Part shown: positions 1 through 5,389 of the stretch, piece by piece | How the letters are laid out: each line of letters opens with the position of its first letter | Numbering within the stretch: position 1 is the stretch's first letter | DNA from: Mobilitalea sp. | GTDB lineage: Bacteria > Bacillota_A > Clostridia > Lachnospirales > Lachnospiraceae | Reading direction: 5' to 3' | NCBI GenBank assembly: GCA_029974875.1 | Contig: JARKQP010000409.1 | Location: forward strand, 1 to 5,567 | DNA: 5,567 nt | Notes under the pieces: model-generated | Told to the model about the DNA's origin: nothing | Database searches by the model: none | What the model saw: only the letters and a program-made list of their open reading frames with translations | Translations under genes and position numbers: made by a program

Positions 1-1492
1 TCCGGGTGTACAAATACATCACTCAAGAGATTTGGTGCACTGGAAGCTTATTGCTCATCCTCTAACCAGGATTTCTCAATTAAATATGATAGGAAATCCG
101 AACTCCGGAGGTGTATGGGCCCCCTGCCTTACATACAGCGAAGGGATATTTTATCTGGCATTTACTGATGTAAAATCCTATACGGGAATTTTTAAGGACA
201 CGCATAACTATCTGGTTACGGCAACGGACATGTTGGGTGATTGGTCTGAACCCATTTATCTTAACAGCAGCGGCTTTGATCCCTCACTATTTCACGATGA
301 GGATGGGAGAAAATGGCTTGTTAATATGACATGGGATCACAGAAAAGGAAAGAATCCCTTTGGCGGAATAGTGATTCAGGAGTACTCTGCTGAAAAGAAA
401 GGTCTGATTGGCTCTCCTGTAAATATTTTTAAAGGAACTGAACTGGGACTGACCGAAGGACCTCATATATATAAGAAGAATGGTTATTACTATCTCATTA
501 CTGCGGAAGGAGGCACTGAATTCACACATGCAATGACGATGGCAAGATCCAAATCATTATTCGGACCTTATGAAGCTGACCCTGAGAACCCGGTGCTTAC
601 TTCCAGAAATGACTTTACACTGGAGCTGAAGAGTGCAGGCCATGCTGATATTTTTGAGACCCAAAGCGGAGAGTGGTATATGGTACACCTTTGCAGGAGG
701 CCTCTGCCGTCAAAAGGCAGGAGTATATTAGGCAGAGAGACTGCGATTCAGAGAATGATATGGACTGGTGATAATTGGCTAAGGCTTGAAGCGGGCGGAA
801 ACAAACCTCAAGTAAGCGTAGCTGTGCCGGAACTGCCCGAATATTACCAGGATAAGGATCCGGCCAGAGATGACTTTGATTCAGACATTCTTAATATAAA
901 TTTTCAAACACTTCGAGTGCCTTTATTTGAAGATTCACTTACACTTAAGGAAAGACCAGGATATTTAAGGCTAAAGGGCAGGGAGTCCTTAAGCTCGCTG
1001 CATAACCAGAGCCTTATAGCAAGGCGGCAGCAGGCTTTTTGCTACATTGCATCCACTTGCGTTGAATTCGAACCGAATTCATTTAAACAGATGGCCGGAT
1101 TGATATGTATTTATGACACTACCAACTTCTACTATATACACATTACATTTGATGAGGAACTTGGGAAGTGCATAAATGTACTTAAGTGTGATAACGGAGG
1201 TTTTGACTACCCGCTAAATGCCGGAATTCCTTTGCAAGGTATAAGCAGAGTTTATTTAAGGGCCGAAGTAAATTATGATAAACTGCGGTTCTTTTACTCG
1301 GTAGATGAAGCAGAGTGGCATAAGGTAGGCCCTGATTTTGATTCTAGTATAATGTCTGATGAGTATTATGAACGGGTGGGGCATATTCACTTTACAGGAG
1401 CTTTTGTAGGTGTTTGCTGTCAGGACTTATCAGGGATGAGAATACCTGCAGATTTTGATTGGTTTGAATATATCGAAAGCCCAAATGATTAG
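1..1492 (+). CDS. xynB: GH43 beta-xylosidase (XynB type), N-terminus cut by window edge
   Basis: This enzyme removes xylose (often also arabinose) from the non-reducing ends of xylo-oligosaccharides by inverting hydrolysis. The reading frame is open to the left edge: the first codons, beginning at base 2, read PGVQIHHSRDLVHWKLI, the conserved GH43_11 segment that follows the NPDPS motif. The TTG at 32 is therefore an internal Leu, and the true start and the general-base Asp lie outside. About 496 residues are visible against roughly 530 for the family. Numbering the codon at 32 as 1, D83 (FDPSLF) matches the pKa-modulating Asp, E142 (LTEGPH) the general acid, and H204 (SAGHAD) the metal/structural His; LGRETAIQ (233-240) is typical of the subfamily. 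Residues about 280-482 form the C-terminal concanavalin-like sandwich (GH43_C2), ending in the usual CCQDL and ADFDWFEY motifs. It stops with TAG at 1490. It is probably cytoplasmic, but an N-terminal signal cannot be assessed. The GH94 phosphorylase follows after 92 bp. The family call is very secure; exact xylosidase versus arabinofuranosidase preference is inferred. Confidence 0.93.
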   Translation, partial: PGVQIHHSRDLVHWKLIAHPLTRISQLNMIGNPNSGGVWAPCLTYSEGIFYLAFTDVKSYTGIFKDTHNYLVTATDMLGDWSEPIYLNSSGFDPSLFHDEDGRKWLVNMTWDHRKGKNPFGGIVIQEYSAEKKGLIGSPVNIFKGTELGLTEGPHIYKKNGYYYLITAEGGTEFTHAMTMARSKSLFGPYEADPENPVLTSRNDFTLELKSAGHADIFETQSGEWYMVHLCRRPLPSKGRSILGRETAIQRMIWTGDNWLRLEAGGNKPQVSVAVPELPEYYQDKDPARDDFDSDILNINFQTLRVPLFEDSLTLKERPGYLRLKGRESLSSLHNQSLIARRQQAFCYIASTCVEFEPNSFKQMAGLICIYDTTNFYYIHITFDEELGKCINVLKCDNGGFDYPLNAGIPLQGISRVYLRAEVNYDKLRFFYSVDEAEWHKVGPDFDSSIMSDEYYERVGHIHFTGAFVGVCCQDLSGMRIPADFDWFEYIESPND

Positions 1493-1507
1493 GTATTAAA
1501 GAAAAGT

Positions 1508-1541
1508 CCTATACTTCGATCAAGGTATGGGATTTATTTTT
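1508..1541 (+). terminator. Intergenic stem-loop with T-rich tail (weak terminator or attenuator)
   Basis: CCTATACTT (1508-1516) pairs with AAGGTATGGG (1522-1531) around a CGATC loop, with one bulged G and one G-T pair. It is followed by TTTATTTTT (1533-1541). It starts 15 bases after the GH43 stop codon. The shape fits a modest intrinsic terminator or a partial read-through element that lowers expression of the GH94 gene relative to GH43; it could also be a processing or stability hairpin. The stem is A/T-rich and bulged, so termination efficiency is doubtful. I see no convincing separate promoter in the remaining 43 bases before the GH94 start, which favours co-transcription. Confidence 0.4.
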
Positions 1542-1570
1542 AGAATATTTATTAAATTTAACATAAAATC

Positions 1571-1576
1571 GAGGAG
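1571..1576 (+). promoter_or_regulatory. Ribosome binding site of the GH94 gene
   Basis: GAGGAG lies 8 bases ahead of the ATG at 1585, an ideal distance. This fixes the start of the GH94 phosphorylase, and the encoded N-terminus aligns with the start region of cellobiose phosphorylases. Confidence 0.85.
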
Positions 1577-1584
1577 CTGAGAAT

Positions 1585-4008
1585 ATGAGCTTACCCTATA
1601 GATTTAATGACACAGAACGCGAAATTATTTTTGACAGACATGATATGTCCGGTGCATGGATCAATTATCTTTCCAATGGATCGCTTCATGCCTTTGTATC
1701 GCAGGCAGGAGGAGGGCTTCTTTGGTGGAAATCGCCAGTGATATTCAGGCTTACGCGGTATAGGATGTACAACTTACCAATTGACACACCAGGCTTTTAC
1801 ATTTACATAAGGCAGAAAGACGGAACAGTATGGTCCCCCACATTCCGCCCATGTGAGACTCCGCTTGACAGTTGGCAGTCTGTACACCAGCCTGGTAAGA
1901 GTAGATTTATTGCCTCCAAAGGTGATATAAAAGCTGTACTTACTCTTTTCATGTCCCAGGAATATGATGCTATGATCTGGGACTTGAAGCTTATAAACAA
2001 TGGAGCGGAAAGCCAGGATGTAGATGTATTTGCTTATGTGGAACTGTCTCAGTTCATGTATGTGGAAGAAGTTAAGCTTGGCTATTATTTTAAATGGGCG
2101 GAGCGTGTTGAGTACAACAATGACTTAGATTCGATAATATATATAAACAACCTGGATATTCAGCCAAGGATGGAAGATTCGCCACTTGTATTTTTTGGTA
2201 CGAATAGAAAAGTTGATTCATTCTCCTGTAATCGTGACGTATTCTGCGGACCATATCGATATGAAAGGAATCCTGCTGCGGTCGAGAGGGGGAAGTGCGG
2301 AAATGAAAGCTTAAGAGGCGGAGAGGGATGCGCTGCCTTGCACTTGAAACACTCCCTCAAACCTGAGGCGGAAGTATCAATACCATATTTTCTCGGTGTG
2401 ACTCCCGGGGTGCTGAAAAACCTTGACGCCGCCCTTAAAGAAACCTCCAATAAGCTTAAGATATTTAGAATGCCGGGCTTTGTACAAGATCAGACGGCAA
2501 AAAGCGATAAATGGTGGGATGATGAACTCTCGGTATTGCAATGTGATATACCGGATATAGATTCAATGAGGAATATCAATATTTGGAATCCTGTTCAAAG
2601 CGTGCATACTGCAAGATATTCAAGATCAATAAGTTCGAGCGCATCAGGAGCTAGAGGAATAGGCTATAGAGATACCTGCCAGGATATGTTGACACAAGCA
2701 TACCGCCGGCCAGAGTGGGCTAAGAGATTACTTATACATCAGGCATCCATGCAATTTGAAGAAGGGTATGTAGTTCAGCAGTCATGGCCTGAAGAGAGGC
2801 ATAAGCCTGAGATAGCAACACGTTCCGATAATCACCTGTGGTTAGCTGAACTTGCATATGCTTTGGTGGTAGAAACAGGTGACTCTTCTATTCTGGACAT
2901 AGAAGTGCCGTTTTTAGATAAAGACCTTGTATCTCCTATCGGCAACGCAACGATATGGGAGCACCTGATGAGAGGTATAGAATTTACTGAAAACAATATG
3001 GGTTCACATAACCTGCCATTAATATTAATCAGTGACTGGAATGACCATGTTGGAAGCTTTGGCACAGGAGGAAGAGGTGAAACCTTATTCGTAGCCCAGC
3101 AGCACATATATTACATGAAGATGCTGCTGGAACTTGCAGAAGTCAGAAGAGATCAAAAGTCTATTGATAGGCTGATAATGCTGATAGAAAAGCAACAGAA
3201 AGCGATAGATGATTATGGTTGGGATGGCGACTGGTGGGTAAGAGGATATGATGATGAAGGGAAACCTTTCGGAGTAAGCAGGGACACATACGGAAAGATA
3301 TGGCTGGAAACACAAGTATGGGCTGTAATGTCCCAGACAGGAGAGAAGGAAAAATTATTGAAAGCAATGGACAGCGCCAATAAATTGCTGGATTCCGACA
3401 TAGGATTGCAGATACTTTCACCTGGTTACCCAACATGGCCGGAGGTTGAAAAACCAGCTATAAAATTCCTTCCACCAGGCTGTGCAGAAAATGCAGGTAT
3501 TTTCTGCCATGTGAATGCTTGGGCTGTAATTGCTGAGTCTATGCTTGGTAGAGCTGATAAGGCTTGGAAATACTACAAGCAGCTTATACCTCACATTGCA
3601 TCACAAAAGGTAGGCTTGGAGAAATATATAGCTGAACCATATGCATATGTAAGCACAATATTTGGACCCGAGAATGTAAGGCATGGTTGGGCAAATGTGA
3701 CACAGGTAACCGGAACTGCAGCCTGGATGGAACTGGCGGCAACAAGATATCTGCTTGGGATAAGGACAAATACGAGGGGCCTGTTAATTGATCCATGCAT
3801 ACCTTCTGAGTGGAAAGGCTTTGAAGCTGTGAGAAAGTTCCGGGGATGTGAGGTTAATATAAAGGTAGTAAATCCCAATAACGTTGAAAAAGGAGTGAAA
3901 ACCTTATCAGCTGATGGGACTTTCATAGATATTTGTCATGGACCTGTGATACCTGTGGATTTATTCATTGGTAAGGAAAAGGTAATGGTAGAAGTAGTCA
4001 TGGGATAA
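1585..4008 (+). CDS. GH94 glycoside phosphorylase (cellobiose phosphorylase-like, acceptor uncertain)
   Basis: GH94 enzymes use inorganic phosphate to cleave a beta-glycosidic bond with inversion, giving an alpha-sugar 1-phosphate plus the acceptor sugar. The 807-residue length, and similarity along its whole length including the C-terminal IDPCIP and VVNPNNVEKGV segments, match cellobiose phosphorylase (about 810-820). Layout: N-terminal beta-sandwich (about 1-300), linker, (alpha/alpha)6 barrel (about 325-740), C-terminal beta region. Seen and matched, from memory of Cellvibrio gilvus CBP, to its active site: R347 (SRS), R357 and D363 (RGIGYRD, donor), W485 and general acid D487 (SDWND), phosphate ligands H642 (AGIFCH) and T709-G710 (VTGTAAW). 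The acceptor positions differ: where CBP has Glu649, Tyr653 and Lys658, this protein has A625, L629 and A634 (AIKFLPPGCAENAG). The loop after DWND is also much shorter. There is no signal peptide, so it is cytoplasmic. The neighbouring beta-xylosidase suggests a hemicellulose- or glucan-derived disaccharide. The family is certain. Cellobiose as substrate is not supported; alternatives are other beta-linked disaccharides or aldonic-acid derivatives. Confidence 0.93.
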   Translation: MSLPYRFNDTEREIIFDRHDMSGAWINYLSNGSLHAFVSQAGGGLLWWKSPVIFRLTRYRMYNLPIDTPGFYIYIRQKDGTVWSPTFRPCETPLDSWQSVHQPGKSRFIASKGDIKAVLTLFMSQEYDAMIWDLKLINNGAESQDVDVFAYVELSQFMYVEEVKLGYYFKWAERVEYNNDLDSIIYINNLDIQPRMEDSPLVFFGTNRKVDSFSCNRDVFCGPYRYERNPAAVERGKCGNESLRGGEGCAALHLKHSLKPEAEVSIPYFLGVTPGVLKNLDAALKETSNKLKIFRMPGFVQDQTAKSDKWWDDELSVLQCDIPDIDSMRNINIWNPVQSVHTARYSRSISSSASGARGIGYRDTCQDMLTQAYRRPEWAKRLLIHQASMQFEEGYVVQQSWPEERHKPEIATRSDNHLWLAELAYALVVETGDSSILDIEVPFLDKDLVSPIGNATIWEHLMRGIEFTENNMGSHNLPLILISDWNDHVGSFGTGGRGETLFVAQQHIYYMKMLLELAEVRRDQKSIDRLIMLIEKQQKAIDDYGWDGDWWVRGYDDEGKPFGVSRDTYGKIWLETQVWAVMSQTGEKEKLLKAMDSANKLLDSDIGLQILSPGYPTWPEVEKPAIKFLPPGCAENAGIFCHVNAWAVIAESMLGRADKAWKYYKQLIPHIASQKVGLEKYIAEPYAYVSTIFGPENVRHGWANVTQVTGTAAWMELAATRYLLGIRTNTRGLLIDPCIPSEWKGFEAVRKFRGCEVNIKVVNPNNVEKGVKTLSADGTFIDICHGPVIPVDLFIGKEKVMVEVVMG

Positions 4009-4074
4009 AATTATAAGTCAAACTACTGGAATCCTTAGAGGATATTTCTTGTTAATTATTTCATTGTTTTGACG

Positions 4075-4080
4075 TATAAT
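4075..4080 (+). promoter_or_regulatory. Candidate -10 box upstream of the antitoxin remnant
   Basis: A perfect TATAAT sits 41 bases before the ATG at 4122. No good -35 is present: TTAATT (4052-4057) has 17-bp spacing but poor consensus, and TTGTTA (4049-4054) has a 20-bp spacer. TTGACG (4069-4074) directly abuts the -10, so it cannot be its -35. The position fits a short-leader promoter for the AbrB-type gene, but whether it is active is uncertain. Confidence 0.4.
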
Positions 4081-4107
4081 AACCATGGGAAAGTAAGAAA
4101 TTCCTAC

Positions 4108-4114
4108 AAGGAGG
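4108..4114 (+). promoter_or_regulatory. Strong ribosome binding site of the broken antitoxin gene
   Basis: AAGGAGG, a near-perfect Shine-Dalgarno sequence, lies 7 bases before the ATG at 4122. It fixes the start of the remnant and shows that the translation signal has survived although the reading frame is broken. Confidence 0.85.
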
Positions 4115-4121
4115 TTTTATC

Positions 4122-4345
4122 ATGGTCGTTGAACTGCGTCAAAAATCACAGGTGACAATTCCTGCCGACATTTTGAAGGCATTGATTAAAGACAGGCGAT
4201 AAGTTGGAATTTACGGTGCAGGACGGTAAGATAATTGTGCAGCCCGTTGTAACCGTTCCTAAAGACCAGGCGTGGTTTTGGTCGGAAAAGTGGTATCCTC
4301 CTACGAAACGTTGAGGAACATGACGAAACGCTAAAGAATCTGTAA
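4122..4345 (+). pseudogene. AbrB/MazE (SpoVT-AbrB) family antitoxin remnant, frameshifted
   Basis: The ATG frame gives MVVELRQKSQVTIPADILKAL and then stops at TAA 4200-4202 after 26 residues. In the +1 frame the protein resumes as LKTGDKLEFTVQDGKI (from about 4186), then IVQPVVTVPKDQAWFWSEKW, to a TGA at 4312. Joined, this is the swapped-hairpin DNA-binding domain of AbrB/MazE antitoxins, with the usual QVTIP and GDKLEF motifs and a PKDQAWFW tail. The simplest repair is two lost bases in an expected Leu-Gly-Leu (TTGGGATTA now TTGATTA) near 4181-4187. Near the end a third frame (4313-4345, EEHDETLKNL, then TAA) looks like a displaced C-terminus, so a second shift is likely. Such proteins repress their own operon and neutralise a PIN- or MazF-type toxin, but no toxin gene follows; a terminator starts 6 bases after the last stop. 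The gene is probably dead. A sequencing error at a short G run cannot be ruled out for the first shift. Confidence 0.8.
4303..4342 (+). repeat. Imperfect 20-bp tandem duplication in the antitoxin tail
   Basis: Bases 4303-4322 and 4323-4342 both begin ACGAAACG and agree at 15 of 20 positions by eye. Twenty is not a multiple of three, so a duplication here would change the reading frame, which fits the apparent second frame change at the C-terminus of the antitoxin remnant. Chance similarity is possible beyond the shared 8-mer. Confidence 0.4.
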
Positions 4346-4350
4346 AATAC

Positions 4351-4380
4351 AGCCTTGCTTTAATGCAGGGCTTTCTTTAT
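4351..4380 (+). terminator. Intrinsic (Rho-independent) terminator after the antitoxin remnant
   Basis: AGCCTTGC (4351-4358) pairs with GCAGGGCT (4365-4372), an 8-bp stem with one G-T pair around a TTTAAT loop, followed by TTCTTTAT. It ends the transcript of the AbrB-type remnant and insulates the nucleoside phosphorylase gene from upstream transcription. The stem is G+C-rich next to the T tail, as expected for a working terminator. Confidence 0.75.
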
Positions 4381-4394
4381 GCTCCAGGTATAAG

Positions 4395-4437
4395 GGGGAC
4401 GGTTCTGCACTTTTTCAAATAGTGCAGAACCGTCCCC
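4395..4437. repeat. Perfect 17-bp inverted repeat, REP/MITE-like palindrome
   Basis: GGGGACGGTTCTGCACT (4395-4411) and its exact reverse complement (4421-4437) flank a 9-base loop (TTTTCAAAT). The G+C-rich arms stand out from the local A+T-rich sequence. From general knowledge, palindromes with GGGGACGGTTCT arms recur in many clostridial genomes, often near REP-associated Y1 (IS200-like) transposases. No transposase lies in this window, so this copy would be a non-autonomous or solo element. No T tract follows the right arm, so it is not a classic terminator, although its RNA would fold tightly on either strand. Confidence 0.8.
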
Positions 4438-4494
4438 ATTGGATATAATTCCAAAGGTTAAATTTTGATTAAAGACTCATAGAATAAGGTTGTC

Positions 4495-4531
4495 TACGTT
4501 TCATGGCCTAGGGATATGGGCGGGAAACGTA
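4495..4531. repeat. Inverted repeat upstream of the nucleoside phosphorylase promoter
   Basis: TACGTTTC (4495-4502) is exactly repeated in inverse as GAAACGTA (4524-4531). Inside it GCCTA (4506-4510) can pair with TGGGC (4517-4521) with one G-T pair. The right arm ends 7 bases before the proposed -35. The placement fits an operator for an activator or repressor, or an RNA hairpin if transcription starts further upstream. No binding protein is recognisable from the arms, and chance is possible. Confidence 0.4.
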
Positions 4532-4538
4532 CATAAAG

Positions 4539-4567
4539 TTGTTCTTGAGCATCACTATTGGTATAAT
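4539..4567 (+). promoter_or_regulatory. Promoter of the nucleoside phosphorylase gene (sigma-A type)
   Basis: TTGTTC (4539-4544), a 17-bp spacer and a perfect TATAAT (4562-4567) make a good housekeeping promoter. Transcription would start near 4574, giving a leader of about 50 bases before the ATG at 4625. A second TATAAT at 4601-4606 lacks a convincing -35. This promoter lies downstream of the farthest in-frame TTG (4490), which argues against that codon as the start. Confidence 0.65.
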
Positions 4568-4624
4568 ATAGTAACTGATTTGCTATTACACAAAGGTAGA
4601 TATAATAGAGAACAGGCTGGGGGA

Positions 4625-5389
4625 ATGAATGTGAGATATATTGAGCCAGGTGCGGTTATTAGAAACCGTTTGAGTGATGAGTTAATTCCCAAGTGGGAGG
4701 CGGCAGTGCTTTGCTTCCGTGATTATAAAGGTTCTCAGGAACTTGTTCGGGTGTTTAAAGCTAAACCTGTAGGCTATAAAGTCTTTTTCGGTATGCAGGA
4801 GTCTGAGGAATGCCCATATGTATATGAGGCTGCCATAGGAGGCAAATCTGTAGGCATAGTTACCCGGTGTAACTGGGGTGGACCACAAGCAGCAATACTT
4901 ATTGAAGAACTTGCTCACATTGGTATCAAGTATGCAGTTGGGTATGGAGCTGCTGGTGGTATAGACCCGGCATATTGCAGAGGACAACAGGTTATTGTGG
5001 GTTCCGCGCTTCCTACTGACGGAACAAGCAGAATATACAATAAAGGGCAGTTATTTCCTGATAGTCATCTTGTTAAAAGAACTCAGAAAGCAGCAGAGAA
5101 ACTGTCATGTGATATTCAGTGTGTTGTTGCAGCTACTGTTGATGCATTGTACAGAGAGACTGATATATTGGTCGCAGAATGGAGAAGCCAGGGAGCACAA
5201 GTTATTAATATGGAAACATCACCATTCTATGCAGCGGCATCTGAATGTGGTATCAGGAGTGTTTGGATAGGACATATCAGCGACTGTCTCGGGGTCAAGT
5301 GGGATGATTGGTACTCTAACCGGGATGAAATGACAAATATCTCAGCGAATATATGCTTCGAGCTACTAAAGGATGTGCTGAGCGGCTAA
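4625..5389 (+). CDS. PNP/UDP-family nucleoside phosphorylase
   Basis: These enzymes split nucleosides with phosphate into a free base and (deoxy)ribose 1-phosphate in the cytoplasm, serving nucleoside salvage. The 254-residue length is typical. With M1 at 4625, visible motifs are TRCNWGGPQAA (80-90, phosphate-site region, as GxGGPS in uridine phosphorylase), EELAHIGIK (94-102), GYGAAGGIDP (106-115, the glycine-rich GTTGAI-like turn), ALPTDGTSRIY (128-138, base-site region), NMETSPFYAAA (195-205, the ribose-binding ME motif with E197) and HISD (217-220, with D220 matching the catalytic Asp that assists the purine base in hexameric PNPs). The start is uncertain. ATG 4625 gives MNVRYIEPGAV; GTG 4631, 7 bases after GGGGGA, is equally good. 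A TTG at 4490 would add 45 residues, but that stretch contains the promoter and looks non-coding. The first Glu of the usual EMES/EMEA motif is Asn here. The gene appears monocistronic and unrelated to the sugar genes upstream. Whether it prefers purines or uridine cannot be decided. Confidence 0.88.
   Translation: MNVRYIEPGAVIRNRLSDELIPKWEAAVLCFRDYKGSQELVRVFKAKPVGYKVFFGMQESEECPYVYEAAIGGKSVGIVTRCNWGGPQAAILIEELAHIGIKYAVGYGAAGGIDPAYCRGQQVIVGSALPTDGTSRIYNKGQLFPDSHLVKRTQKAAEKLSCDIQCVVAATVDALYRETDILVAEWRSQGAQVINMETSPFYAAASECGIRSVWIGHISDCLGVKWDDWYSNRDEMTNISANICFELLKDVLSG

Noticed and set aside
2160..3926. Several minus-strand open frames of 62-111 codons opposite the GH94 gene
   Set aside because: They are shadows of a well-conserved GH94 coding sequence, lack ribosome binding sites and encode no recognisable motifs.
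4031..4043. Small hairpin ATCCT-TAG-AGGAT after the GH94 gene as a terminator
   Set aside because: The stem is only 5 bp with a 3-base loop, and the downstream sequence (ATTTCTTG) is a poor T tract, so it is too weak to call.
4069..4080. TTGACG next to TATAAT read as one promoter
   Set aside because: The two hexamers abut with no spacer, so they cannot be the -35 and -10 of the same promoter.
4186..4203. Programmed +1 frameshifting at CGA-TAA in the AbrB-type gene
   Set aside because: Family-conserved residues (LKTGDK) are encoded in the second frame before this stop, so a shift at the stop would lose them; an upstream indel explains the data better.
4470..4540. Possible purine riboswitch before the nucleoside phosphorylase (TTGTCTAC resembles the J2/3 core)
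   Set aside because: The required P2 helix and its loop, the P3 loop consensus and a P1 closing helix cannot be found around it; the match is limited to a few bases.
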